From Amblyornis subalaris (Eukaryota; Chordata; Aves; Passeriformes; Ptilonorhynchidae), in NCBI GenBank assembly GCA_018881555.1, contig JACAXG010000052.1, forward strand, positions 3,286,001 through 3,350,000: a stretch of DNA of 64,000 bases, read 5' to 3'. The position numbers were made by a program, and so were the translations under genes. Below the pieces are notes generated by a model. The model was not told the origin of the DNA, did no database searches, and saw only the letters and a list, made by a program, of their open reading frames with translations. Shown piece after piece: positions 24,711-37,563 of this stretch (the stretch's first letter is position 1; each line of letters starts with the position of its first letter).

Positions 24711-26126
24711 CTCCAAGAAGGAGAAGAGCAAATTACGGTAATACTTTCACACTGAATCATGCCACAGTCCTTACACTCTAAGCAAAATTCTAAAGTAAAA
24801 CAATTTTTAAATAAATGCCTGAACTTTTCTATCAGTGATTTAACAAACTTTCCATGTTAAAAAAAAGAAAAAGTACACTAAACACACTCATACTACAGGC
24901 ATTTATAAATACTTCTGATCGGACAGCAAATGAGTAAAACTTACGCTTCACTTATAAACTGTTTGCTTTGGCATCTGCTATATAATGTGTCTGTACAAAG
25001 AAAAGGTTAGTCATGCAACATAATTATTTTCCCACCTATTCTTGTCACAAAGTTTTCTGAAAGTGCTGTTTCTTTCTTCACTCCCTGTATGTAACCTCAG
25101 AAAAGTATCTCATGACCACAAAACTCTTATGTTGTGTAAATATCTTTTAGGGCATTTGATCTTTTCACTCTTCTTTCCTCCTCCTCCGTTAGCAGTTTTT
25201 ATTGCAGTTGCTTGAATACAAGGTAATGAAAGCTCATGTTTCTGTTTACTCTAGATCCGTATTGGTACACAACAAGGGAGGAAACAAAAAGCTAGGGCAT
25301 CAATATGGAGGTTGTCATCAAACAAGCACTATTTTGTAATTTGTACTTTAATCCGTGTCAGGAATGACATTTCAGGACCTGGTAATTCACGCATGAAGAG
25401 GATTTTTTTCAGGGATTCTTTAAAATACCCTTTTATTTCTGTGTGCAGTGAAAGGCAGTACATTCTAACCCAATAAATAATTTAAATTTGATAATAACTT
25501 ATGCTTGTGTATGATGCATGATCAGCTAGTGATTTGTAGTTGCATAATGATTTCTGTTCTTCAGACAGGTAATGCAGCTCCACTCAGTATTACATGGGGA
25601 CAGGAGGTGAACCAGACTGTTACTTGTATACCCTGGGAGTCCTTTGGACTTTTGCAGGAGAGCAATGGAAACTCACCAACACTGGCAATGGTGTTGTGAT
25701 ATCACATGAGGGACAAGGATGATACAAAAAGCCAGGTAGAGAGTGCACCCTTCTTGCAGCTGTGAAGAGCTGTGTCTTTCTACATTACTGTACTAGGGCA
25801 CATGACAAGGAAGAAAATAACCAGAAAAAAACCACTCCCACGAGTCTTCCATTTCCTGCTGAATTTTCTCTGCACAGTGACATAGGAGGTACTAAAGTCC
25901 AGTGGCTCTTTCATCCACTGGCCTTATGAGGTCTGCAGGCAGCTTTACAGCAAAGAAAANGAGACATACTGAACTGCAGTTTCAGCTGTGGGCAAACCTG
26001 AAGAATCAAATGGACTATAAATGCATTATTGATATACAAACTGATCNATGACAGAATGTGTAGAACAAAAATTTTATTCAGACAATTCTCATAATATGCA
26101 TCAAGAATTGAATATGGCAATGTTAA

Positions 26127-26155
26127 GATAGATAGATAGATAGACAGACAGACAG
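26127..26155. repeat. (GATA)4(GACA)3 tetranucleotide repeat
   Basis: Four perfect GATA units followed directly by three GACA units and a G. This compound pattern is the same type as the Bkm satellite motif found on sex chromosomes of snakes and birds, but a short autosomal copy like this is common. Confidence 0.95.
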
Positions 26156-26839
26156 GGGGACAGATCTGGAATGAGGAACTGTCTACCCTGTACAAAGATA
26201 AGTGGCTGGGGAAATGTTCTATTNGTATTCAATCAGTACATAAATATTACAGTTTCCATGGTGTTGGTATTTGTCGAACTACTTTCTAAGGAGAAGCTCA
26301 AATACTGAATAGTTAAATGACTAAGAATGTCTTTTGAATGTTAGTTACTTCAAAAACTTAGTATGTAACAATATCCACCCAAAGCATTTACAAATTCCAA
26401 ACCACCACAATTATTTTTGAAATTATAGCCCCTCCCATGAAATATGTATAAACAGAACTCTCCCTAGTGAGTGCTTGAAAATCTGGCCCTTTGGCCCCAG
26501 TCTTTGGTTCCTTGGTTAGTTAATTAATAGGCTTTTCCCAGAAAATAAATTTCATACAAATCCAAACAATGGACAAATTCATGGAAAACGTGAACAGCTC
26601 ATAGGNGAATTATGAACAGAAGAAACAGTTGGAGTTCTTCAAACAATATGATAGATCATAAGAGTTCTTCTTTTGCTTAGTACCAGAAAGAGTGGGATCC
26701 TAGTACGTCTGAGAGGTGGTGTGGTAATAAACCTGTAGATGGTTAACATAATTCTAGAGAGAAAATTATGGTAATGTATTGCAATCATTTGCTCTCTCTA
26801 TTTCTTGCATTCCTGTTAATTTATCCTGTTTTTCCTAAT

Positions 26840-27080
26840 TCTCCATACTACAGAAACTGCAATTTGTTGGAATACATTACTGTACAAATGGGCTCTGCAA
26901 TTATTATTCCCTAATTACTACACAGAGCACTAAAGAAATCATTACAGAGCGAGTGAAGAATGTGTTTAAACACATTTAAAAATCCCATTGCCCCGCATCT
27001 ATATTTTTAGTCACTATTTTCAAGCCCACTGATAGCTCATCGCAGTCAGAGGATACCATTCACACACTTGAAGTTATAAA
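26840..27080. promoter_or_regulatory. Candidate conserved noncoding element
   Basis: The stretch is repeat-free, with GCAATTATTATTCCCTAATTACTAC, AAATCATTACAGAGCG and TGTTTAAACACATTTAAA among its blocks. TAATTA homeodomain cores and a GTTTAAAC palindrome stand out. The call is inferred from composition; no alignment was made. Confidence 0.25.
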
Positions 27081-27796
27081 TGTTCCTGAGTGCTTTGCAA
27101 AATAAGGGTCTACTTTATCTATCAAATGGAAGTACAAACAGCTGGAAGCTCTTTATTAAGCAGCCGGAAGGGAGTGAAATAAAATGAGAATTTAATAAAA
27201 CATAAAAATGTTCCAATGACTGGTTTTGCATGAAAAATTCAAACCAACTCCAAACAGTTTCAAATGGAAGTCTCAAAGGCACGTCAATGTACTTTGAGTA
27301 ACAAAAACCCACCCTTGCACTCACATATTTCATTTACCTACTTGTTGGCTTCATCGTGCACTTTTGAATACGACAAACTCTCATTAAAACTAATGGTNGT
27401 TTTGCCTAAACATGCACCTGCAGGACCAGGCTTCAATTGCTGAAACTCACATTTACTCCCTGAAACTAGCAGCAGATCAGCATGTTGATAAGCACTGAAT
27501 ACGTTACCACAGGAGAACATACAAAGCTGCATTTGAACAGGTGACATTTCCTTTTCAAGGCAGACCTGTTCAAAAGTTTAGCATTAATCATTTCCAAACA
27601 GGCATAACAGAATTATCTACTATATCTGTCAACTTTCTGCTTCTTATAAAGGTAAACTTCTTCAACCTGTAGAAAGTGATGTCAAAACCAATAAAATAGG
27701 GCCACTGATTAATGACTCAGCGCAATTTAACTGCAGCATCAGAACTTGCTCTGTCAACAATTGCTACACATTAGCAATATATCTGTATATATGTAT

Positions 27797-28405
27797 CTAC
27801 TGCTTGAAGTAAGAGACAATATTTGGTTTGGTTACCTCGGGCTCAGTTTTGCAGAACACTATAGTCACAACTGACTTTTCGCAGATGAGTGAACACACTG
27901 AACACCCCAGACTGGACAAGCAATCAATATTCATGTAAACTACAAGAGGATGCCACAGATGTACCTGTGTTCTTTTTTGAAGGGCCTCCATGGGTGTTGT
28001 TTCAAGTACCTGAACCTCTATAATCCGTTGTTTACAACAACCAAAATGGAAAAGTGCTTGCATGCTGCTAGCAGTACCTGTAGCACTCCAGAAGCACCTA
28101 CTAGAACGCACAGGGGTGCCCATGTGGCTGGGGAAGAGGGTTGTCCTTGATGCCCCCAGTTCCTGTTTGTCCTGGTGTGCCTGGCAGAGCTGTCTTCGGG
28201 ATGGGGGCCTGTGGGGTGCCCCACAGGATTGTGAACAGAGAGTGAGTCTCTGGGACTCTGCAAAGATTGATTTCAGCCACAGCTGGGGCCGTGCTTGAAG
28301 ATTTTGCTCTTTGTGCAGCCCAGCTGTACTTACACTAATGAATGACACTTGCATGGGACCATTCTCCAGCATCAAAATTGACCAACTCACAGTATACCAT
28401 GCCAT
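27797..28405 (-). other. Unexplained 202-codon open reading frame
   Basis: This is the longest open frame in the window and contains no ambiguous base. The translated protein starts MAWYTVSWSILML, is rich in Cys, Ser, Gln and Leu, and shows no domain, signal peptide, repeat or spacing of Cys/His pairs that I recognise. The middle (28060-28300) is GC-richer than its surroundings and is also open on the plus strand for 78 codons, which argues for composition rather than coding. There is no obvious Kozak start, splice boundary or poly(A) signal. A frame this long is uncommon but possible by chance in 64 kb read six ways. I would not call it a gene without transcript evidence. Confidence 0.15.
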
Positions 28406-28799
28406 TAGTATTAAACTCTCTTACTCCCCAAACCGGGGTGGCCAGACTCACATGGCCACCAGAGAACAGTCTCTGGCCTCTGCTGAGTCCCCAGTCGTGC
28501 CAGGGAATTGTTTCGGGAAGTGCTAGATGGTCCAGGCCAAAATCATGTCAGCAACCACTCTGATGACTTAAGTTCCAGTGCCCTGGCACCATTTAATTTA
28601 CTAGTGGAGAGGCGGACTCAGTGCATGTGGTCTTGGGAGCAGCCTCAGGGAGCATCTCAGAGTGAATGTAGAAATATCCCCTGAGGCTATTGATGGGACA
28701 AGAAACTCCTTGAGCTGAGCAAGATTATCAACATCTGGCCTATAATTAACAGCACTGTCCAAGCTGACAATACACTGATAGAGCAATACTTAGCACTGT

Positions 28800-28960
28800 C
28801 GTAGCTTGCTCTGTTTTGATTAATGAGTGTGCATTTAATAAACAGTATACATTAACTATTATTAACAGCATATTCATTGTTAACGACACATTACCTAAAC
28901 ACTTAATTAGATTATTGCCTCTCCATTAATACATTAATCAATATGCCTGTAGATGAAACT
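28800..28960. promoter_or_regulatory. Cluster of homeodomain-type TAAT/ATTA sites
   Basis: In about 160 bases the cores TTAAT, ATTAA, TAATTA and ATTAG occur more than ten times (for example CTTAATTAGATTATTG and CATTAATACATTAATCAATATG), along with a GTTAAC palindrome. It is not a simple repeat. It could be an enhancer or merely AT-rich sequence. Confidence 0.3.
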
Positions 28961-29782
28961 ATTTGAAAAAAACCCTCATCTTTATCTCAGAAATAAATTT
29001 ATTAAATTATTACTCTGTGAGGGTACTGATTAAAGGATTCTGAGCATTTAAATTCCTTTCCTACTGGATATTTTTACTAATCTGGCTGTGGAAATACCAC
29101 TCTACCTATATGATCACCAAACAGCTAGCACATTCCTATAACCTCAGATCTTATCATGGTCTCTACAACCTTTGCAGAACCAATTATCAAAGTTTACTCA
29201 TCAAGAAGCTCCCATTCCACAATAAAAAAAGTTTTGGTGCCAGAGTAATACCTGAATAAGTCCTNCTGATAACCCCGAATCTGGGATGTTTTGTTTGGAG
29301 GTTTCCATCTCTATTTGTCTTCAACAGGAGGATAAGCAAAACTTAGTATGTACCCAGATGCAACTGCCAAAGGCACTAACTTGAAAGACCAAGACAGACA
29401 AAAGAGTGGCTCATACCACATTTTGTAAAACCTAGACAATGGAAGAGCTGACAACTGCTTTGTATACAACAACTTAGCAGTTAGGGCGTTCCTGAAGAAC
29501 ATGGAAGAGATATGGAGCCTATGGTAGTTTTCCATCTGGAGATGTTCAGCTTCCAAGTCCCCAGGGAGTGCTCCAGCCACCACTGTTTTGAAGTTGCCAG
29601 ACTGCAGCAAAAACAAACACTGAGACCCAGAGAGAGAGAAAGCAAGAAAAGATACGACTCCGCATCCATCACAAAGGAGAAGAATCCTAGGTGNTGGTCC
29701 GTATTCCAAGAATTGTTTGTATATTTTAGCTAATGATTATTTCATGTAAACAGTCCTCATATGAGGCATGGGAATCTCTGGG

Positions 29783-29874
29783 GCAGATCCAAAGCCCGTT
29801 GAAGTCAATGGAAATCTAAGTTAACTGAAGTCAATAGAAAGTTTTCCACAGATTTCAGTAGGCTTTGGATCNCT
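29783..29874. mobile_element. Palindromic MITE-like element
   Basis: The left end GATCCAAAGCCCGTTGAAGTC (29786-29806) and the right end, CTTTGGATC in reverse complement (29851-29871), form imperfect terminal inverted repeats. GATCCAAAGCC is perfect over 11 bases. An internal ACTGAAGTCAATAG repeats the left core. The layout matches a short interspersed palindromic repeat found widely in sauropsids. The family name is uncertain; one 'n' sits at 29872. Confidence 0.6.
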
Positions 29875-32800
29875 TCGGGAATACTTCTTGGGTGGTAAAG
29901 GCTCCATGCCAATGCACTGGAGGCATGCACCGATTTCATACTAACACACACGTTGTTGTGGCTTATTGCTATATTGGAACCAGCCTTTGAAAAGTANCAT
30001 AATATCCTGAGGCAAACTAGAGAGTCAATTATTCAAAATGTTGGTCTTGAATGTTTAAAGGCCTAGTCATGGGCTCCTTGGGATAAGTTCCCACTGCCTG
30101 CAATGAGAACTCGCTCTGGGGAGGATGGGCAGAGCCAAGCTCTGAGATTCACATTTGCAGGGATTTTGATATGCTTGGCACAGCCAAGCTGCAGTTGAAT
30201 GCAGAGATAGCCAACCTGACCTGAAACCTTGTAATGTGGGTAGCNAACACAATTTAGCTGTATTAGCAAAGCACTTCATATGGGTTAACTAGCCCTGCCA
30301 AGAGGCAGAGTTCACTAGCCTGAGGAGAAAACTGCATGAGGATAGACTATTTCCGACTCATTTAGAGGTAGCTTTGCAAAGCAGTGCTTTGTGCCACGTA
30401 GACATGCTAACTATGCTCCGATTGTGCACTCACTTTGGATCCCTCTGCCCTCTTCATGGAAATGTCTGTCATGCAGTTTGATATTTCCATTATTAGGGGC
30501 ATACACTGCAGCTTCCCTCTGACCAGGCAAATCAGTCCCAGGTTGAAGTTTGGCACACAAAATTTTAGCAGAGAGATTTTAATTGCCTTCTTTTTTTTCA
30601 AGAAAAAAACCCGTCAGAACAACCCAAAAACTAAGATCAGTTATTTTAGTGATTTCAGGAGTGCAAGGCTTAGATTCCTGAACACAATTTCCAGGACAAG
30701 CCAGGATATTCTCACCACCAAGCCTTGACCATGTCCCTCATTCCTGCTTGCAGTTTGATGAGTTGCTGTTTCACATCCAAGGATTCCAGTTCAGATTCCT
30801 TTTTCTAAAGACACACCTTCCATTAAAACTGTTTTCCTGGCAACTATGCAAGTCTAATTTGCTCAATGCAATTTTAAGCTTTCTTTATTAATTTGCACAG
30901 GGTTTCAGTTAACATACAAGCCACTACAGTATCCTGACTGTAACAGCACCTAACATTTTACTCCAGGAATAGATTCAGATACAGTACATGATTCTGCAAT
31001 CCATTTTATGCATTATTTATACTCTGGTGTCTTGATGAGTATTGTGCTGGATCTGCCCATGTCTTTGACTTGGGATCTCCTCATGGCAAGTCTCAGCGTC
31101 TCAGTCCAGTAAGATGTGTAATTTGTGAGANAACTAAATGAGAGATGAAGTTGCTCAAATGTGAACCCCACAGGATATTCCCCATAGAAGGAGATAAGAT
31201 CTTTGCCCTGTAGAGCTAAAGAGATAAATTAAACATTAGCAGACAGATAGACCAGCCACATGCCATATTTCTCCAGTGAGTTGCCACATTGTGGGCATTC
31301 ATATTACCCACTGGTGAGGAGCAAGAAAAAGGAGGAGCAGTGTCTGATTTGATGTGAACCACTTTGGTTCTACAAGCATCTGTACCCAGCAGGCAATGCA
31401 ATGCAAAGTATCTTTCTGCACAGACTGTTTGGAGGCTGCTGGCAGAATCATACTTGAGGATATAGGGAAGACATGTTTTCCCCCTTTTGGAGGCACCCTG
31501 CATCTACACTGCCAGCAGCTAAAGTAGACAGACCCACAGAGTACAGCAAGCCCCTCCTTTTGCAGGCCACAAGGGGCTACCAAGGAGGCAAGGAGATGCT
31601 AAGCCCTGTGCAGGTTCTGTCTTTAAATTTGATTTCATGACTGGTAAGGAAAGAGTCATCCATTGCTATGGCAAGATACTGATTCAAAGGCAGGTCTTGA
31701 CAACTTCTGCTAAAGTTGTTTCAAAATCCACTCAGCCAGTTGCACTTAGAAAAATAGCTTCTCAAAACAACAAAGAACCGAAGTCTGAACTTAGAGTGGG
31801 GATAAAGAATGGAGCTGTCACCATAACATAGATGCAGCTCTGTAGTCACGAGGGAACTGTGCACTACTTTTTGCAAGAAATCTGGGTATTTAGAACTGTG
31901 AAGGCAAACAAGGGTCTCAGCCACCATTTACAGCATTTGGAATTTTCATATTTTAAAACTTTACAAGAGTTCTCAATGGGCAAGCATACTGCGTGCTTGT
32001 TGTACATTCATATGCCTAATAGGCTGTAAAACTTCAAAGAAATTAATTCTGCTGTTTGCTAAAAAACCTTTTTAACATTATACACCTTCAAAAATGTTAT
32101 GGTACCTGGTGCCAAGAGTCTGTATTTTTAAAATTCCCTACTTCAGTCTGAGTTCTGAACCCATTAAACTCAGTAAGAGTTTTGACGTTGACTTAAAAGA
32201 GTGGAAGATCAAACAATTATCTGACAGACTNTAACAAGACTCAGAAATAATTAGGGAGTTTTGAAGCCTATCCATACAGGGGATTTTTCTTTGCTTTAAA
32301 TATGAAATGTATTCACAAATGTATTTTGGAAATATTAATTTAAATTTAGAAGTGGGGAGATTTAGCATAAAGGCAGATGTTTGACTCTATCTTTTGGTCT
32401 TGTTTCATACATTTTGCACTTTTTTCACATGTCTTCTTATCTAAATAAGACTAGTGGAAGCCAGGATGAAAGTTAGGTTGGTTCTAATGCAGTTCATTTC
32501 ACTGAACTGTGTGGGCTGCAGTAAGATTTTTGGTATATCTGCAGTTAAAGTGGGAGAGCAAATTGTTTCCAAAATTGGTTTTATCAAAAGAAAGATATGT
32601 GGATTCATACACAGATACCAAGTAATTGATTTCTACTGAGACATATTGTCAAAACACAGTGTTTATTAATAGATCAACCTGCAGCTGTATACAACAAAGC
32701 AACAGAAAATTTGTGGAGAATAACAGCCATAATCTGTCCCCAGCCATTACTCTAGAAGAGGCCAATATGTCATTAGGTGCTACTGCTGATATGCCACCCA

Positions 32801-35800
32801 TATTCTCATCAGTCTCCTAGAGCAGTAGCTGGCCCCAGTTGTGGATATGTCCATTCCACAGCCTCCTGAGCAATCAGCTGCTTAGACAAGGTCTGTCCCA
32901 GGTCATGCAGATGTGGGGGACTGGGTGTCTCTGTTCCTTGGGACCAATATGCCCAGGAAGTATGGAAACACTTGTGTTATTGAGACAACTCAGTGTCTTT
33001 GCAGGTATATACATATGCACAGTTTGTTCTTAAAGCAGAGGGTGACAGCACTTCTTTAAAAAATCAGGAAACTTCTGAGTACTCCCTGAGCATCTCCTGT
33101 ATTCCTCATGTGGGCTAAAATTATTTGTGTCAGTACCTCTTCCAACAGCACAGAGTGCCTGAGTTTTTCTAAAATTGCTGTTATTCCTGTCAAATCTACA
33201 TATAAAATTTTACATATAATCTTTTTTACATTGAATTTGTTTAGTACCTAGATAACAGCACAAGCCCTTTTTCTACCTCTATGCACAACTACAAAACCTA
33301 GAATAAGTGATAAGATAGTAGGAAAATGTTTGTTTGTGTTTCATGGTTTGTAAAAGACAAACCGACATCTTCTAATTGTAACAGGACAATGAATTTCATA
33401 TTTTATTTATATTTTAAGGAGCCCATCACCATAGTAATACATTTCTATATACGACTATGAACCCCGAGTCTTTAAAAGTGAAATTAAAACCTGAAATTGG
33501 ACAAGGTGTCACATTTCTTGTGCTTATTTCTGAAAAAGGTTCAGACACATCTTCATCAAGCACATAGATATGAAAGACTACACATCAGTTTTCCAATGCT
33601 TGAAATCATAAGAAAACTTGGTGTTCAACAGGCCCTTGATAGTTGTGCCCTGTGGATGCACTGTTTATCAAAATATACTGCATTTTGTCTTTTGATAAAT
33701 TCACTGATCAGTTGTTTCTTTCAATTTTGACTGGGAATCATAGTCTGATGGCTAACCTTCATGAGACCTCTGTCATGACTGCCTAAAGGCGTTGGATAGA
33801 AGGCACCCAAGCAAACCTGACCCTCCGGCAAAGCTTGAACAGGAAGCAATTTGGAAATCCAGATGCCAGGGACACAACCCAAGCATTCATGGATAAGACC
33901 ACAAGAAATGAATAAGCTGAAAGACTCTATTTGGTTCCTTTTTGTCTTGATTGAGTTGGCAAAAAAAAAAANCCAAGAAGTCTACATTAGGTAATAATAT
34001 GGTTTGGAAGCTTTCCTTTTTTCTTTCTTTTCCAAGGATAAAGATAAATTTTGTTACCAAAATAAAAATTCTAACAACTGCATTGCCTCCTGCGTAGGAA
34101 GACTGACTCTCAACAAGCGGAAACATATCAATTAATAAGGCCTAAGATTCTGAAGACAAAAGTTAAAGGTTTTTTATTTTTTCATTTGATTTCAGCTGTC
34201 AGACCAATCCATTACCTGAGAAACCCAACTATTTCCTTTCATGTAAAGAAAGGGACCAGTAAAAAGATGTGGCTTTCTCTTCCACAGACAACTTGGACAA
34301 GCAGCAGGGAAGCAGAAGGCTAGGATTTGGACATTTCTTTCCCTCCCCAGTAAATCAGTGCTACTGTTCAGTAGCACTTGAGNTGGATGCACACTGGGAT
34401 GAGTCCTGTGGAGGGAAACAAGGGGATGGGACTCCCAACTGCCCTGCAGGACTTGCACGCTGAATGGGTCCTTACTATGCAAAACTAAATTTTAGTCAAA
34501 AAGAAAAAAAAAAAGGAGAGACTTTCTTCAGGCACCATCTATATTTTACAAAAACATTAAATTAATGATTCAGTGTCAGGTCATTAAAAACAGAGTTTGC
34601 CTCAGATTTGCTCAGTTCCCTGCATAGATAATTGTAGATAAGTCTTGGCGCTTTTTTTTTTTTTCCCCTCAATAGTCGGTGTCATCTCAGGCAGTTAATT
34701 CAAAACTCTGAATAACTACTCATCTATAATAACTGGAGTATACACTCTGTTTGGTGCAATCCAGAAAGCTATTCAGCTCATAGCAAGAATGACCTATGTA
34801 TCATGTTGGAAGTTCAACCACACAGCTCTGGACCTCACTAACTGCGTTGGCTAAAACTCCACTGACCCTGCTGGTTTCTCAGGCACTTGGGTTCCATGTT
34901 GTACCCGCAATGAGACCAAAGCTTAGGTGTCTACAACCTGGAGCTGAATCCCACCCCTTCGGACTGTCATTTAGGCCTCAATTCAGTTGCCTGGACTCTG
35001 GTCTTCAGACACTTACGAGGTATCTCACATGGTCTCCAAAATATCTGTCCTATCCACTGCCCTATCAGCCAGCCCTGTGCAATTGCCCTGGCTGCCCTGA
35101 GAAATCCAATGTCACCCAAACATCAATGCTCATCAAACACCTAAGCTCACGCACCTGACTTGACCCCTCAATTTGCATGGACACAGCCTACATCAGTGAG
35201 GCTGTCTTTTAGCTGGAGGAAGATGTTTGAAAGGGGAAATAACCAGCCAGATTGCATAATCTTGCTCATTAACTGATATTCTCTGAGTTTTGTGGCCCTT
35301 GCTCAGACAATGATTTCAAAACTACCCATTTTTTCCCCATCAAAATAATTTTAAAAAAATGTTAGTTTAACTGTAGTTTGATTTTTTAAATTGTTACCCT
35401 GTGTTTTCAACCAGTGGTGCAGAAGGTTTCCATATGCCAGCCATGTGCCTCCCCAGCAGCACAGGTCTGGGCTGCATGGCATCTCTCCCCGGGCTGCCAC
35501 ACTCAGTCCTCCAGTGGGGAACTCACTAACCAGGGTGGAAATTATAGGAAGGGGATTTCTCTCTCCTTATTTCATGTCTTCTTTGATTGAATCACAGACT
35601 TGTGAAGGCAACAGGATGAGAGCAAGGAATGAACAAAAGCAGCAGATTATATCCAGCACACAGTTCAGACACTGAAGGATCCTGTCTTAAGTCACAGGGG
35701 TTTGTTTCTCCTGAGTTGTCAGTGGCCCTTTAAGTAACCCAATCTGTTCTAGCTGATGTTGAGATGGTTACTTTAAAACAAAAGGCTTTGTCAGATATAA

Positions 35801-37202
35801 TCCTTCCAGTTTAAAATAGATACAAGTTCAACGAGTTCTATATTTTATTTCTTTAATCCATTTCCTCATGACCAGCAGTTATGGGAAAGCTTTAAACTTT
35901 TAAACTTGCAATTGATATGATTGCAAACATCACGGATGCTTGTCTGTTACACTAAAATAAGAACTGCTGCTCTGCAGCCATTGCTAGCACCACAAATAAG
36001 CCCTTACTACAGTCCCAGAAACAAATAAAAATATTTTTATGAAGTCAGAACAATGCAAGATTTCTCATCATGCCATTTACTTGAGGGAATACATTTTTTA
36101 GAATTATATTACTGGGGACCTGACCGACTTTTATATAAATTTACTCACCTTGGTTTCCAAAGGTCTCATTATTTAAAGCCAATGGCTTATATATATGGAT
36201 GTCCTCAGTAGAATATTCATTAGTTCCCACTCAATTTACTTACAGGTTTTATTAGGTTTATGAAACAAAAGCAAAGCGCACAGTGATAGACTTGGGCTTA
36301 AATCAAACACACATACACACACTCCCACATTCANCTAAATATCAGCTTTGAACCCTTTGAATGAACACATTTGCACTAACCTCAGTGTTCAGAGAACAGG
36401 CACACAAGTGGAACAATCTACTAAGGGATCAAGAGGATCCTCCACCTGAGACTCCTAAATGAAAACTGGGTTGTTCTTTGAACAGACACATCCCAGCTAA
36501 ACTGTCTGCAGTGCTGGAGATTTGCTCATCTCTTTGTTATATTCTGTTTTCTTTAATCAAGTCCTGAAGAGGCTGCTATTGCTGTATTCTTATGTTGTGT
36601 TCAAATTAAAAGAGATGACTCAAAATAGACCAAAGTAAGTGATGGATAAGTAGTCANGGCATCTCATTTAGAACATCTTTTTTCCTTAAACCGAACTGAT
36701 TCAGATCTTGTGTGGTAAATTGAGTTCCACACAATCAGCTATTCCAGAAAGGTGTGTTTTTTCAGGATAGCTCCATGGTATTTGAAGTCCTGCCTCCTCT
36801 TCTTAGACATCAGTGAATCTCATCCTTTCCTTAGTCTTTAAGCAAATTTTCCTTTAGAATGCTCCTTTGTAGTTTCTTCCCTCCTGACTGGTTTTTCCTT
36901 TTGAATACCAAAATAACCAAATTGCCCACACCCTCGCTGTATTTAAAAGAGGGCTGGCTGCTGGGAGGTGTGAGACATACAGAAGTTTTGAGTGTTCATT
37001 GCCTTGCAAAATAAGGCCAAACTTTGTATGCTACAAAAGGCTGACATGAATTAGCTGTGTAAGATCCCAGAAAGTTGTCAAGTGCTGTCTGTCAGTCCTT
37101 TCATGATTGAATGAACAAGGTTAGCAGTAACAAACTGATAGAGCAAATATGCTGTGGTTTCTTGACAACATAGGTATTTTCATCAGTAATGTAATTCCAC
37201 TT

Positions 37203-37563
37203 GGAGGACCTGTATGGTGAGGAGAGGGTGAGGGAGCAGGGCTTATTCAGCCTGGAGAAGTGGCACCCAACAGCAGCCCCCAGAACCTACAGGGAGGCCA
37301 GCAAGGAGATGGAGCCAAGTCCTTCACAGTGGTGTGTGGCACGTAAACAAGAGGTAGTGGCCTTACCTTGAAAAAGGGGGAGGTTCAGGGTGGCTGTAAG
37401 AAAAAAAATAAAATCACTATGAAGATAACAGCTCCTCGGAAGTTTTCAAGACACAACCAGATTAAAGCCCTAACAACCTGGTCTGTGTCCCACTCTGCCT
37501 TGGGCAGGAGGTAAGATGAGAGGCCTCCGGAGGTCTCTTCCTGTCCTAGTGATTCTGTGATTT
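37203..37563 (+). mobile_element. CR1 fragment, degraded
   Basis: GGTGAGGAGAGGGTGAGGGAGC followed by TTATTCAGCCTGGAGAAG is a CR1 ORF2 block on the plus strand. The 3' part follows with GGAGGTTCAGGGTGGCTGTA, an A-rich interruption (37402-37418), CAACCTGGTCTGTGTCCC and a closing CTAGTGATTCTGTGATTTG. Internal deletions and an A-rich insertion show age. No intact frame remains. Confidence 0.85.

Larger units (their letters stand above)
24711..27796. other. Intergenic, no gene recognised
   Basis: No coding exon was seen. It includes a GATA/GACA tetranucleotide repeat (26127-26155) and an AT-rich, motif-dense stretch around 26840-27080 with TAATTA and ATTATTATT cores. Minus-strand frames at 25911-26195 and 27115-27333 have no domain and read through the microsatellite or AT-rich DNA. 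Confidence 0.65.
28406..37202. other. Intergenic, no gene recognised
   Basis: This is nearly 9 kb without a recognised exon. It contains an AT-rich homeodomain-motif cluster (28800-28960), a small palindromic MITE-like repeat (29783-29874), homopolymer runs near 33961, 34507 and 34652, and an AT-rich patch near 35880-36080. Open frames such as 29311-29709 (132 codons, with an 'n') and 34796-35158 (120 codons) lack any domain. Confidence 0.65.
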
